In this document: in pieces, positions 1 through 12,283 of the stretch
How the letters are laid out: every line of letters begins with the position of its first letter
Position numbering within the stretch: the first letter of the stretch is position 1
The notes under the pieces: model-generated
What the model was told of the DNA's origin: nothing
Database searches by the model: none
What the model saw: only the letters and a program-made list of their open reading frames with translations
Position numbers and translations under genes: made by a program
From: Oceanospirillaceae bacterium
GTDB taxonomy: Bacteria; Pseudomonadota; Gammaproteobacteria; Pseudomonadales; Balneatricaceae
Assembly (NCBI GenBank): GCA_013215505.1
Contig: JABSQZ010000008.1
Span: forward strand, 141,038-205,037
Direction: 5' to 3'
Length of the DNA stretch: 64,000 nucleotides

Positions 1-464
1 TCCTGCTGCGCAGCAGGGGAGACTTTTAGCTTATGGGCCTCTCTGCCTGGATCAATAACCAATGTCTTCTATAACCTTATAAATCGGCAAAATCGACTAT
101 ACTGCCCCTTTAATATCATAACCCAGCCTATCCCCCCTGAACAAAATTCCCTGCACTTGAAACATCCATTAACCCAAATGACCCTTCTATGTTCTGAAAA
201 TATATGCTTTTTTTCACCAGTTTATCTTTTCTATTGTTTCCTTTTCGTATATCGTCGCCGCTGCTTTTAATTGCTCACTTTTTGTACTCTTTATTGATGC
301 TTCCTTTTAGTCTGATTAGTCTCTTTTCAACGACTGCTTTGCCTGGAATTAACCCTTTATGAGGTAACTCAGAGAACAGGGAGTAAATTAATACTTCTGG
401 TTTTTTAATATTAAACCGTGCGTAGCACAGCAAAAGGCACGATTGCCTGTATCAAAGGAACATT
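1..464. other. Leading non-coding gap
   Basis: No convincing gene is visible here. Positions 2-17 form a perfect 16-bp palindrome (CCTGCTGCGCAGCAGG), perhaps the stem of a terminator or repeat cut by the window edge. The rest is T-rich with no ORF of note. The last part carries the ribosome-binding site (AAGGAA, 455-460) of the gene starting at 465. No known riboswitch motif was recognised. Confidence 0.5.
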
Positions 465-2213
465 TTGCATAATTCAGAAAAGGGTAACGATGCCCAAAGG
501 TCGATAAACATTTTCCAGGCTGTTCAACATATGGCCAAGATAGGTGGTTGGGAAATAGATCTTATAAAAAACACCCTTTTCTGGACAGAAGAGACTTATC
601 TGATTCACGATACTACGGCTGCCGAGTTCACCCCCACTGTCGATAATGCAGTCAACTTTTATACGCCAAAATGGAGAGCGGCAATCAATCTTGCTCTGAG
701 TAACGCTATCGAGAAAGGCACTGGCTTTGACCTTGAGCTTGAGCTGGTTACCGCAAAAGGGCGAAAAATATGGGTGCATATCTATGGCAAAGTAATCATG
801 CAGCATGGGCTGGCGACAAAAGTATTGGGTGCGCTGCAGGATATTAGCGAAAAAAAGCAAGCGGAACAGGAGATCTGGCATAAGGGTCATTTCGACTTTC
901 TGACCGGTCTGCCTAACCGCCGAATGTTTCAACACTGCCTGACAGAAAAAATAGCAAAGGCCAGTCAAAATCAAACTAAAGTAGCGCTGTTGTACATCGA
1001 TCTGGATAACTTTAGGGAAGTGAATGATTCGTTTGGGCACAATTGGGGGGACACTCTACTCAAGCATGCAGCCAAACGGTTGCGTAGTTGTATCCGCAAT
1101 GAGGATGCAATGGCGCGCCTTGGTGGGGATGAATTCACTATTATTATCGGTGATCTGGATGATTGCGGCATGCTCAAAAGTATTGCCGATGACATATTGA
1201 CTGCAATGTCTGAGCCTTTTCAGATTGAAACTGAAATCGCATACATAACGGCCAGTATCGGCATCACTTTGTATCCTGATAATGCCACTGAACCGGATAA
1301 GTTACTGAAAAATGCCGACCAGGCAAGGTACGTGGCGAAAGCAAAAGGTCGCAATGGCTTTCAATTTTACACCACCGCTATGCAAAAGGCGGCGGAGACC
1401 CGCGGGGTCATTGTCAAAAACCTACAGACAGCTTTGGCGAATAGCGAATTCCGGGTGGTATATCAACCTATTGTGTCACTGACAACAGGCGCCATCCACA
1501 AAGCGGAGGCGTTGATTCGCTGGCATCACCCCAGCCTCGGTTTAATCAGTCCCGCTGATTTTATCCACATTGCTGAAGAAACCGGCATGATCATTGATAT
1601 TGGTGAGTGGGTCTTTCAGCAGGCCGCACAGCAGACTAAGCAATGGCGGGATCTATACCAGCAAGAAATTCAAATCAGTGTCAACACTTCTCCTGTTCAG
1701 TATCATGACCGAGCCAATAAACTGAGCCAGTGGTTAAATTATCTGTATTCTCTTGGCCTGGACGGAAACGCAATTGTTGCAGAAATCACTGAAGGTGTTC
1801 TTATGGGGACAAATAGTGAAATCACCGACAAACTACGAGGGTTTCGTCAGGACAATATTCAGATTTCACTGGACGACTTCGGAACAGGTTACTCATCTCT
1901 CTCCTATCTGCGCAAATTTGAAATTGACTATATTAAAATAGACCAGTCTTTTGTGCGCAACCTGAAGAGTGACTCAAAAGATTTAGGGCTCTGTGAAGCT
2001 ATTATTGCCATGGCACACAAGCTCGACCTACAAGTTATCGCTGAAGGCATTGAAACAGATGAACAAAACAATCTGTTGATGGCAGCCGGCTGTGATTTTG
2101 GACAAGGTTACTTTTTCTCTAAGCCAGTGCCAGCTGCTGATTTTGAGCAATTATTCAGCTCCAGCCATAGAGTAAGTAATAACTTCTCTACGTCCTGTTC
2201 AGCCATCGGATAA
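465..2213 (+). CDS. PAS-GGDEF-EAL cyclic-di-GMP enzyme
   Basis: Predicted bifunctional c-di-GMP turnover protein of 582 residues with no membrane segment, so cytosolic. A PAS domain covers about residues 15-135. A GGDEF domain (about 140-305) has an intact GGDEF at residues 220-224. An EAL domain (about 315-570) has EAL glutamate E348, LNxS-like ISVNTSP, EITEG, DDFGTGYSS, the IKIDQSF lysine and VIAEGIET, all expected metal and catalytic residues. Both activities, diguanylate cyclase and c-di-GMP phosphodiesterase, are therefore possible, with the PAS domain sensing a small signal. The start is TTG at 465, preceded by AAGGAA; an in-frame ATG at 531 would cut into the PAS region and is less likely. 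It stands alone; the next gene is 127 bp downstream. Confidence 0.9.
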   Translation: MHNSEKGNDAQRSINIFQAVQHMAKIGGWEIDLIKNTLFWTEETYLIHDTTAAEFTPTVDNAVNFYTPKWRAAINLALSNAIEKGTGFDLELELVTAKGRKIWVHIYGKVIMQHGLATKVLGALQDISEKKQAEQEIWHKGHFDFLTGLPNRRMFQHCLTEKIAKASQNQTKVALLYIDLDNFREVNDSFGHNWGDTLLKHAAKRLRSCIRNEDAMARLGGDEFTIIIGDLDDCGMLKSIADDILTAMSEPFQIETEIAYITASIGITLYPDNATEPDKLLKNADQARYVAKAKGRNGFQFYTTAMQKAAETRGVIVKNLQTALANSEFRVVYQPIVSLTTGAIHKAEALIRWHHPSLGLISPADFIHIAEETGMIIDIGEWVFQQAAQQTKQWRDLYQQEIQISVNTSPVQYHDRANKLSQWLNYLYSLGLDGNAIVAEITEGVLMGTNSEITDKLRGFRQDNIQISLDDFGTGYSSLSYLRKFEIDYIKIDQSFVRNLKSDSKDLGLCEAIIAMAHKLDLQVIAEGIETDEQNNLLMAAGCDFGQGYFFSKPVPAADFEQLFSSSHRVSNNFSTSCSAIG

Positions 2214-2340
2214 GCGTTAATCAACGCGCAGCAATAGAACCTTCTCAGTCAGTTTCAAACAGACCAGTCTCTTAACTTTTAACCAAGCGGATATGCTAAA
2301 TTAGCCTGATATGTCACTCGCTTAATAAGGATCGCTGTTA

Positions 2341-4716
2341 ATGCTTAAACTAGAACCTTTGCATCAATCGAAGAATTTTATACTATCTCTGGTCACTCTT
2401 TTAGTGATGACTTTTGTCTTTATTAGCGCAGCTGCTAATGCGACTGGAAACGGAGCCACAGCACTGGATGAAATAATCCAGGCAGCTAACAGGGCTGGCG
2501 TACAAGTTATAGTTCTGAACCCCAATACCCCAGCAAATGAGCCACAACCGAGCATTGTCATCGATCAACGCTCTGGTTTAGCAAAGCTGCGCGCAGACTC
2601 CGATCAATTTAGAAATAAAGCGCAAGCTTTTATGCTGTTACTTCCCGAAGCCAGAAAAGAAATGATCGCTATCCTAAGATCCAGCAGCCCAGAGGGTAGC
2701 ATTTTCTTTTATTTAAAAATGGTTCTCTATTCACTGCTATTTTTTGCGGCCGGTTATGTCTTTACCCGGGAAATCTACGGCAAGAGAATTGTCGGTCCCT
2801 GGTTTGTTGCCAAACAAATTGCCAATCCGGTTGGCTATAGCGAAAAGCTCCCCATTTTAGTGACCAGATTCCTGCTCGGTGTCGGTGGCATACTATTAAT
2901 CATGTTAGTCGCCTACATTCTAGAGAGTATCATTAACGGCAAAGCGAAAACGGAAGCGGAGATGCTCAGCATTGGCTACATCTATTTTGCCTTCGCCATG
3001 ATCAATTTAGTTTCACTGCTCTGGCGGATGATTTTATCTCCCTATCTTCCCGACTATAGAATCCCAAAATTTCATCCCGATAATATACAGATCTGTACTG
3101 TAGCGGCTAAAAAGTTATATCTATGGCTGTGGATAGGCGCAACTGCCGGGATCAGCTTCAATTTATTAGTCTCCTGGCTGGGTGAACTCGGCGTTTCAGC
3201 AACTATTTATGGTGTTATGGACCTCTATCTCACGGGTATTTCTGCACTCTACAGCATCGCACTCGTGATTTTCAACAGGTCGGTTTTAAGCGGCGCAATA
3301 TTACAGGGAAAAACGTTCCGCGCCTCTTCTATTCCCGCCAGAATCACCGCTAAATTCTGGGCCCCTTTTGCCATTGCCTACTTTATAGTGGCCTGGATGG
3401 ATTTAGCTTACAATCTGATCAATGAAAACGACACCCGGCTGCCACTGGTTGCCAGTGCCTATATCATTATCTTATCTGTTATCGTGGTCTATGCGATCGT
3501 CAGCTATATCATCGAGCAATTCTTCCAACGCAAAAGGAAAACACATTGGAATCAGACAAAAGAGCAGAGCGAAGCGCTGATGATCGGTGCCGGGGACCAA
3601 CCTCTGCAAGAGGGGGAAGAAATCCTCAGTAGCCATAGCCGCGAGGAGAGAATGGTCCAATCGTCGATACTTACCTTCGAGGACCTCACTACCAGAGTTG
3701 CCTCTATGTTAGCGATGGTGGCCGGTTTTTACGCACTTATCAGCGTCTGGAATGTTGGCGAGTTGCTAGAGAGCAACACTTTTATTAGCAATAGTTATGA
3801 TGTCATCTTTATCTTATTTGTCGGTTACATCACTTACAATTTTTTCAAAATTTGGATTGATAACAAAATTGCCGCCGAAGGAGGAGAAGTTCAACTTACT
3901 CCCGGTGATGAGGGAGGTGCGGGAGGTGCCAGCCGACTGGCAACACTGCTTCCTCTGTTCAGAAATTTCTTATTAGTGCTTATCTTTGTCTCAGTCACGC
4001 TTATTGCCCTGACTGAGATGGGAATCAATGTGGCACCGTTGTTTGCCGGCGCTGGTGTGGTTGGCCTGGCGATTGGCTTTGGTGCTCAAACCTTGGTCCG
4101 AGATGTATTTTCAGGCGCATTTTTCCTCTTTGATGATGCTTTTCGCAAAGGCGAGTATATTGATTTGGGTGAGGTAAAGGGAACGGTAGAAAAGGTTTCT
4201 GTGCGCTCCTTTCAATTGCGTCATCACTTAGGCAAGTTACATACTGTGCCCTTTGGTGAAATAAAGTTTCTGACTAACTATTCCAGGGACTGGGTGATGA
4301 TGAAACTGCCACTGCGGGTAACTTACGATACCGATGTAGACAAAGTGCGTAAACTGGTTAAAAAACTGGGCCAACAACTGCTTAAAGACCCGGAAATTGG
4401 CCCGCAATTTCTGCAACCTTTGAAGTCTCAAGGGGTCATTGAGATGCAGGATTCAGCGATGATAATCCGAGTAAAGTTTATGACTAAACCCGGTGATCAA
4501 TGGGTTATCAGAAAAACTGTGTACGCAAAACTTCGCGAGCTATTTTTACAGGAGGGGATAAAATTCGCCCACAGAGAAGTGACTGTACGCCTCGCTGATA
4601 ACCAACTGGATCAGCTCTCTATAAAACAGAAACACCACTTAGCAGGCGCTGCCGCGCTAGCCGCCGAGGATGCCCAGAATGACAATGGCCAAGCCAATAA
4701 TGATGATGATCGATAG
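2341..4716 (+). CDS. Large MscS-family mechanosensitive channel
   Basis: 791 residues, much longer than E. coli MscS (286). The N-terminus looks like a signal peptide or first membrane segment (about residues 14-34), followed by a periplasmic stretch and many hydrophobic segments from about residue 120. The C-terminal third carries the conserved pore helix and beta-domain: glycine/alanine-rich VVGLAIGFGAQTLVRD, then GEYIDLGEVKGTVEKVSVR and HTVPFGEI. Role: opens on membrane tension in the inner membrane and releases osmolytes during hypo-osmotic shock. AAGGAT (about 2327) is the ribosome-binding site. The tail is hydrophilic and ends in a run of N and D. It converges on gyrB with a shared terminator between. 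Confidence 0.9.
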   Translation: MLKLEPLHQSKNFILSLVTLLVMTFVFISAAANATGNGATALDEIIQAANRAGVQVIVLNPNTPANEPQPSIVIDQRSGLAKLRADSDQFRNKAQAFMLLLPEARKEMIAILRSSSPEGSIFFYLKMVLYSLLFFAAGYVFTREIYGKRIVGPWFVAKQIANPVGYSEKLPILVTRFLLGVGGILLIMLVAYILESIINGKAKTEAEMLSIGYIYFAFAMINLVSLLWRMILSPYLPDYRIPKFHPDNIQICTVAAKKLYLWLWIGATAGISFNLLVSWLGELGVSATIYGVMDLYLTGISALYSIALVIFNRSVLSGAILQGKTFRASSIPARITAKFWAPFAIAYFIVAWMDLAYNLINENDTRLPLVASAYIIILSVIVVYAIVSYIIEQFFQRKRKTHWNQTKEQSEALMIGAGDQPLQEGEEILSSHSREERMVQSSILTFEDLTTRVASMLAMVAGFYALISVWNVGELLESNTFISNSYDVIFILFVGYITYNFFKIWIDNKIAAEGGEVQLTPGDEGGAGGASRLATLLPLFRNFLLVLIFVSVTLIALTEMGINVAPLFAGAGVVGLAIGFGAQTLVRDVFSGAFFLFDDAFRKGEYIDLGEVKGTVEKVSVRSFQLRHHLGKLHTVPFGEIKFLTNYSRDWVMMKLPLRVTYDTDVDKVRKLVKKLGQQLLKDPEIGPQFLQPLKSQGVIEMQDSAMIIRVKFMTKPGDQWVIRKTVYAKLRELFLQEGIKFAHREVTVRLADNQLDQLSIKQKHHLAGAAALAAEDAQNDNGQANNDDDR

Positions 4717-4800
4717 AGCATTTTAACCCCGAGCCTGGCAAGTCCCGGGAAAGTGCATTAATTGTTTGAACTTAAAAGCAATTATCGCAATATTTAGACA

Positions 4801-4828
4801 AAAAAAAGCAGCCCAATGGCTGCTTTTA
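4801..4828. terminator. Bidirectional terminator, mscS-like gene / gyrB
   Basis: Stem AGCAGCC (4807-4813), loop CAAT, GGCTGCT (4818-4824). It is flanked by an A-run on the left (4801-4807) and TTTT on the right, so it can end transcription from both converging genes. Confidence 0.85.
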
Positions 4829-4858
4829 TCTTACTTCATCTCAATCAGCCCTAGCCAA

Positions 4859-7282
<2,424 letters not shown>

Positions 7283-7354
7283 CTAGCTAGTCTGGACTGC
7301 TTATCGCAATCACATCCCCAGTTAATTTTTATATTCATTACCAGCGCAGTGTAA

Positions 7355-8446
7355 TTACTGTGAATCTCGCAACTGGCCATTATCAATTTGAAAACTTTTT
7401 ATTTCTGTAGTGCTCTGCCAGTAACTCATCAGCGGCTGCGGCTCTACACAAGTAATAAAACACTGACTCTCTGTCTGCTCTAAAAACTGACAAAATAACT
7501 GGCAGTGTTGAGCGTCTAACTCCGACGGTAAATCGTCGATTAAAAAGATGCAGTTGTCTTCTTTAAGCCTATTGTAAACGGCTCCCTGCGCCAGTTTTAA
7601 GGCGCTAACGACCAATTTTTTTTGCCCGCGAGACAAGCGCTCGGCCGCACTTACCCCATCAACTTTAATCCGTAGATCTGCTCTCTGAGGACCTGCGGCG
7701 GTATAGCCCTGTTTTAAATCTCGCTGTAACTGCTCATCTAACAACTCATCCAGTGGCCTTTTCTGATCCCAGCCAGGAGAGAAATTCAAGCTCAAATCAA
7801 CCTCGCCCATCAAGCTCTCGCTGATGGCTAAAAAATCAGGTAACAGTTGATCAATGTAACGCTGGCGTATCTGAGTGATCTGCTGTGCATGCTTAACAAA
7901 CTCAACATCCCAAACACGGCGAATTTGAGGATCTATTTTACCACACTTTAAAAGAGAATTACGCTGTTGTAAGACACGTTTAAAGCATCTCCAGGCATGA
8001 ATATAACTTTGATCGGCATGAAAGCTACCCCAGTCGACAAATTGGCGTCTAACCGACGGGCTACCCTCAAGAATCTGAAATGTATCAGTGTTAATTACCA
8101 GCAGCGGTACCAAGCTGGCAAGCTGCGATATATCGATATTTGAGCCGTTATATCTGATATTCACCGCACCTGCAACATCCCGACTTACCCCAAGAGAATC
8201 AGCACTTAGATTTGTGACATTCTGCAACTGGGAGAATACAATCGACTCTTTTTGCCCGCGGCTGACCAGATAAGGGAATTTACGGGTGCGAAATGAGCGG
8301 GTCAAACCCAAAAAATTTATCGCTTCCAGCAGTGATGTTTTACCACTGCCATTAACCCCAGAGATAAGATTGACATTGGCTGAAGGATTAAACTCAACCT
8401 GCCCTAAATTGCGGATATTCTGGATTTTTAGAGATTTTATCGCCAT
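7355..8446 (-). CDS. recF: DNA replication/repair protein RecF
   Basis: SMC-like ATPase that loads RecA at single-strand gaps with RecO and RecR. 363 residues from the ATG at 8446 (MAIKSLKIQNIRN); a TTG three codons upstream is possible but the family begins at this strand. Walker A is SGVNGSGKTSLLEAI (about residues 33-47), the ABC-type signature is LSRGQKKLVV, and Walker B is FLIDDLPSELD. It lies 160 bp downstream of dnaN in the conserved order; no clear Shine-Dalgarno sequence is seen, suggesting weak expression. Confidence 0.97.
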   Translation of the reverse strand: MAIKSLKIQNIRNLGQVEFNPSANVNLISGVNGSGKTSLLEAINFLGLTRSFRTRKFPYLVSRGQKESIVFSQLQNVTNLSADSLGVSRDVAGAVNIRYNGSNIDISQLASLVPLLVINTDTFQILEGSPSVRRQFVDWGSFHADQSYIHAWRCFKRVLQQRNSLLKCGKIDPQIRRVWDVEFVKHAQQITQIRQRYIDQLLPDFLAISESLMGEVDLSLNFSPGWDQKRPLDELLDEQLQRDLKQGYTAAGPQRADLRIKVDGVSAAERLSRGQKKLVVSALKLAQGAVYNRLKEDNCIFLIDDLPSELDAQHCQLFCQFLEQTESQCFITCVEPQPLMSYWQSTTEIKSFQIDNGQLRDSQ

Positions 8447-8606
8447 TTTAAGCAAGTAACCGCGAGGCGCTGTGGCACTGGGTAATCACAGCAGTAGATA
8501 ACATTGGCAGACAAGTACTGTTAAGAAATCCTGCCGCAGCAACGGCGGCAGGGAACTCAATGTGTAATGCTTTACAGAGCACTATCGACACCGTATCAAG
8601 CAGCTG

Positions 8607-9710
8607 TTACATCCGCATCGGCATAACAACAAAGACACTTCCCTCTTCGTCATAGCCTTCGACTAGTGCACTGCTATTGGAATCTGAGAGAGTGAAACGT
8701 ACTATGTCAGAATTGATAATAGAGAGGACATCAATTAAATAATTGACATTGAAGCCGATTTCCAGAGATTCACCTTGATAATCGATCGCGATGGTCTCCT
8801 CGGCCTCTTCCTGCTCCGGGTTATTCGCCATCACTTTTAAGAAGCCGCTGGTCAAGGTTAAGCGCACGCCGCGGTATTTTTCGTTAGAGAGAATCGCAAT
8901 ACGGCTAAATACCTGACGCAACTCCTGGCGATTACCCAACACTATCTTATCGCCACCACGGGGAATAACACGCTGATAGTCGGGGAACTTTCCGTCAACC
9001 AGCTTAGAAGTGAAAATGTAATCCGCCACATGGGCGCGAATGTGATTGGTACCTACCACCAGTTTAAGCGGCTCATCGCCACCTTGCAGCAAACGAGCGA
9101 GCTCTAATATACCCTTGCGCGGGATGATGATTTGCTCAGAGGTCTCATTGGCCGTTTCAGCAACAGTGACGCTGGTTGCCAGGCGGTGACCATCAGTGGA
9201 AACAGAGCGTAACATACCATCGCTAACCTCCATCATCATACCATTCAGGTAATAGCGGACGTCCTGTTGAGCCATAGAGAAACCGGTCTGGTCGATCAAA
9301 TGACGCAATTTATCTTGTGATAAAGTCAACTCGAAGCTCTGCTCACAATCTTCCACATTGGGAAATTCAGTGGCCGGCAGCGTAGTCAAAGTAAAACGTG
9401 TGCGTCCCGCTTTGATAACAACTTTGGCATCCGTCAGTTTCACTTCAATTATTGCATTGTCGGGCAGTGATTTACAGATATCCATCAACTTGCGCGCGGG
9501 AACAGTGATAGACCCGGCTTCAGCGGGTTCACTCAGAGTGACCCGTCCAACTAATTCTACTTCCAGGTCAGTGCCTGTCATAGAGAGCTGGTCACCTTCA
9601 GCAACTAACAAAATGTTAGATAATACTGGCAGTGTCTGGCGACGCTCGACAACACCTGCTACAAGTTGTAACGGCTTAATAAGTGCTTCACGGGAAATGA
9701 CAAATCTCAT
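8607..9710 (-). CDS. dnaN: DNA polymerase III beta sliding clamp
   Basis: 367 residues, the normal clamp length, with three repeated clamp folds and the conserved C-terminal VVMPMRM that forms part of the protein-binding cleft. N-terminus MRFVISREALIKPLQLV aligns with the family. Functions as a dimer ring tethering polymerase III and other enzymes to DNA. It follows dnaA after a 26-bp spacer and is probably co-transcribed with it. GGTAGGG just upstream serves as ribosome-binding site. Confidence 0.98.
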   Translation of the reverse strand: MRFVISREALIKPLQLVAGVVERRQTLPVLSNILLVAEGDQLSMTGTDLEVELVGRVTLSEPAEAGSITVPARKLMDICKSLPDNAIIEVKLTDAKVVIKAGRTRFTLTTLPATEFPNVEDCEQSFELTLSQDKLRHLIDQTGFSMAQQDVRYYLNGMMMEVSDGMLRSVSTDGHRLATSVTVAETANETSEQIIIPRKGILELARLLQGGDEPLKLVVGTNHIRAHVADYIFTSKLVDGKFPDYQRVIPRGGDKIVLGNRQELRQVFSRIAILSNEKYRGVRLTLTSGFLKVMANNPEQEEAEETIAIDYQGESLEIGFNVNYLIDVLSIINSDIVRFTLSDSNSSALVEGYDEEGSVFVVMPMRM

Positions 9711-9736
9711 GTTTACCCTACCTTTTTCAATCGTTG

Positions 9737-11221
9737 CTACGCTGTCAAATGACGTAGTAGATTTTGATAATCTTCACGGATATCCGCATCGGATTCACGC
9801 AGTTCTTTAATCTTACGACAAGCATGCAATACCGTTGTGTGATCTCTGCCACCAAAAGCGTCGCCAATTTCCGGCAAACTGTGATTGGTTAACTCTTTCG
9901 CCAAACTCATTGCTACTTGCCGAGGTCTTGCCACTGAGCGATTGCGTCGCTTAGAGAGCAGATCAGCTATTTTAATTTTGTAATATTCTGCTACAACTCG
10001 TTGTATATTATCAATACTAACCTGTTTGTCTTGTAATGCTAGAAGGTCTTTCAAAGATTCTTTAATAAATGCAGTAGTAATCGCATTTCCGGTGAAATGC
10101 GCGTTGGCAATCACCCGCTTTAATGCCCCTTCCAACTCGCGGACGTTAGAGCGAATCTTTTGTGCTAGGAAGAATGCAGCGTCATCGGGTAACATCACCC
10201 CGGCTTCCTGAGCCTTTTTCATCACAATGGCCACCCGGGTTTCAAGTTCAGGGGGCTCGATAGCAACAGTCAATCCCCAGCCAAAGCGGGATTTAAGACG
10301 ATCTTCAACACCGGCGATTTCCTTGGGATATCTGTCGCTGGTCAAAATCATTTGCTGACCGCCCTCTAGCAGGGCATTAAAGGTATGGAAAAACTCTTCC
10401 TGAGAGCGCTCCTTACCGGCAAAAAACTGAATATCATCAATCAGCAGGGCGTCGACAGAGCGATAGTAACGTTTAAAGTCGTTGATCGCATTCAACTGCA
10501 GCGCCTTCACCATATCGGCAACGAAGCGCTCAGAGTGTAGATAGACGATACGGGCGCTGGGATTTTTCTTCAACAACTCCATACCGACTGCGTGCATTAA
10601 GTGGGTCTTACCTAAGCCGACACCACCGTAGATAAACAGTGGATTATAAGAACCACCCGGGTTATCACTGACTTGTTGAGCAGCTGCCAGTGCCAACTGG
10701 TTAGATTTACCGCCGACAAAAGAATTGAAGGTAAATGCTTCATTGAGATTAGACTGATGCCTTAACCCCCCTTCGACATTGACAACCCTCGAGCTTCTGC
10801 CGTAATTTCCAACATCCAGCTCCAGTTGTGGAGCAGGCTGATCATAATTCCCAGCCACAGGTGCGGGGACCGGCATGGGGTCATTAAGCCGTCGCTCGAA
10901 ATTTTGATTGACACTGACTCTGGGGGAAGGCCTGATTCGTGGCTGCACCACCGGCATACTTATAGGGGCAGCTCCCGCGACAGCGCGCACTTCAACCCTT
11001 ACGACAATCCCGGCGTCATTGGCAACATCACAGACGACCTGGGAAATTCGTGACAAAAATTTATCATTTACCCAATCGCGGACAAAACGATTGGGGGCAA
11101 TCAGAATAAGCGCAGTCTCGGAGGCCTCTGCTTGCAGCGGCCTAATCCAAGTATTGTACTGCTGAGAGGGGAATTCATTTTGCAAGCTCTGCAAACAGCG
11201 ATCCCACAACTCTATAGACAT
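9737..11221 (-). CDS. dnaA: Chromosomal replication initiator DnaA
   Basis: 494 residues. Domain I (about 1-80, starts [14 protein letters not shown]) binds DnaB/DiaA-type partners. Domain II is a long proline-rich linker (about 85-155). The AAA+ domain III has Walker [15 protein letters not shown] and Walker [10 protein letters not shown] with the sensor region. Domain IV ends with the DnaA signature [11 protein letters not shown] for DnaA-box binding. Initiates replication at the DnaA-box cluster upstream of mnmG, about 32 kb away in this window. A perfect DnaA box (11328-11336) about 110 bp upstream of the start suggests autoregulation. Confidence 0.98.
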   Translation of the reverse strand: MSIELWDRCLQSLQNEFPSQQYNTWIRPLQAEASETALILIAPNRFVRDWVNDKFLSRISQVVCDVANDAGIVVRVEVRAVAGAAPISMPVVQPRIRPSPRVSVNQNFERRLNDPMPVPAPVAGNYDQPAPQLELDVGNYGRSSRVVNVEGGLRHQSNLNEAFTFNSFVGGKSNQLALAAAQQVSDNPGGSYNPLFIYGGVGLGKTHLMHAVGMELLKKNPSARIVYLHSERFVADMVKALQLNAINDFKRYYRSVDALLIDDIQFFAGKERSQEEFFHTFNALLEGGQQMILTSDRYPKEIAGVEDRLKSRFGWGLTVAIEPPELETRVAIVMKKAQEAGVMLPDDAAFFLAQKIRSNVRELEGALKRVIANAHFTGNAITTAFIKESLKDLLALQDKQVSIDNIQRVVAEYYKIKIADLLSKRRNRSVARPRQVAMSLAKELTNHSLPEIGDAFGGRDHTTVLHACRKIKELRESDADIREDYQNLLRHLTA

Positions 11222-11705
11222 ACACGCGCTCCAGAAAAAATAGTCACAAACAATAGCGCAGAGTGTAAAAACCGCCTACAAACCAGCCTGATTATTAAAG
11301 CCGACATTCTACCTCGCTTTATTTAGGTTATCCACATATTCACATTTTTTTTAAGCGATTGGGTATAAATATTTATTCTGCGCTAAAACACCAGTATAAT
11401 CGGCAGTGAATTTGCACAAAATTGCTCTTGGAAAAACAAAAAACGAACCAAAATAATAGTTACTCACATAATAAACTGTTGAATTTATAGAAAATTAACA
11501 CTTTACCAACACAAACACCGCACAGTGACAGAAATACACTACAATTATCCCTAATAATTTGCTACCGAGTATCAAGGCAAGATAATTAGCATATAAGCAG
11601 AAAAAGGTTTGAAGTTTTCTTAACTATTCTATAAACTTTCGCGACTTAATTTTGCGAATGTGGACATCAGGCCACTAAACAAATAATCGTTCAGAGGACT
11701 GAAAA
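11222..11705. other. dnaA/rpmH divergent intergenic region
   Basis: AT-rich 484-bp gap between divergent dnaA and rpmH. It contains one perfect DnaA box TTATCCACA (11328-11336) and T/A-rich tracts. A possible rpmH promoter is TTTGAA (11608-11613), 16-bp spacer, TATAAA (11630-11635). Only one strong DnaA box is present, so I read this as the dnaA control region, not the main origin. Confidence 0.6.
11328..11336 (+). promoter_or_regulatory. DnaA box upstream of dnaA
   Basis: Perfect TTATCCACA, about 107 bp upstream of the dnaA start codon. Position fits autorepression of dnaA. Confidence 0.7.
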
Positions 11706-11840
11706 ATGAAAAGAACTTTCCAACCAAGTGTTTTAAAGCGTGCACGTACTCATGGTTTCCGCGCTCGTATGGCTACTAAAAGCGGCCGTGCTATTATTAA
11801 CCGTCGCCGTGCCAAAGGCCGCAAAAAGCTTTCCGCTTAA
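11706..11840 (+). CDS. rpmH: 50S ribosomal protein L34
   Basis: 44 residues, starting [18 protein letters not shown] and ending in a very basic tail ([12 protein letters not shown]), the exact size and sequence type of bacterial L34, a late-assembling protein of the large ribosomal subunit. AGAGGA at 11693-11698 lies 7 nt before the ATG. First gene of the rpmH-rnpA-yidC set, with rnpA starting 13 bp downstream. Confidence 0.97.
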   Translation: MKRTFQPSVLKRARTHGFRARMATKSGRAIINRRRAKGRKKLSA

Positions 11841-11853
11841 TATTTGCAGCTAA

Positions 11854-12225
11854 ATGACCAAGCAAAACTACCCCCGCGAGTTACGATTACTGACTGGCGG
11901 GGACTTTCAAAAAGTTTTCGACGCAGTTGAAATCAAAATACCAGATCAGCGCATTTTAATCCTCACCCGCGCTAATGGACTCGATCATCCCCGGATCGGA
12001 TTTATCATTTCTAAAAAAAATATCCGCAGAGCAGTGAAACGAAACCTCGTTCGACGTATCATGCGTGAGTCTTTTCGCCTAAACCAAGATAAACTCCCTG
12101 CCCACGACATGATAATCATGGCGCGCAAAGGTGCCGGTGAGGTCAGCTCTGAAGACTTACATCGTCTGGCGAAGAAATGTTGGTCCAGATTAAATAAAAA
12201 AATCAAAAAAGGGAATGCTGCATAG
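11854..12225 (+). CDS. rnpA: Ribonuclease P protein component
   Basis: 123 residues. Protein cofactor of RNase P, which trims the 5' leader of pre-tRNA. The RNR signature region NIRRAVKRNLVRRIMRES is present at about residues 56-73, and the basic C-terminus is typical. ATG at 11854, 13 bp after rpmH. In most gammaproteobacteria yidD overlaps or follows directly, but here only 58 bp separate rnpA from yidC. Confidence 0.96.
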   Translation: MTKQNYPRELRLLTGGDFQKVFDAVEIKIPDQRILILTRANGLDHPRIGFIISKKNIRRAVKRNLVRRIMRESFRLNQDKLPAHDMIIMARKGAGEVSSEDLHRLAKKCWSRLNKKIKKGNAA

Positions 12226-12283
12226 CTCAGGGTATTGCAGCACTCTCACTAATACATTCAGTTTATTAAGGGTTGCAAATTCC

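Noticed and set aside
1-464. c-di-GMP riboswitch before the first gene
   Set aside because: The expected conserved core sequences were not found.
474-1040. 188-codon antisense ORF over the PAS-GGDEF gene
   Set aside because: Shadow of a well-supported coding frame with intact conserved motifs on the plus strand.
9358-9810. 150-codon antisense ORF over dnaN
   Set aside because: Shadow of dnaN; no independent features.
11222-11705. dnaA-rpmH gap as alternative origin
   Set aside because: Only one perfect DnaA box; the mnmG upstream region has at least eight.
12215-12283. Upstream extension of yidC as a yidD remnant
   Set aside because: The 23 codons lack YidD motifs and overlap rnpA; better read as untranslated sequence.
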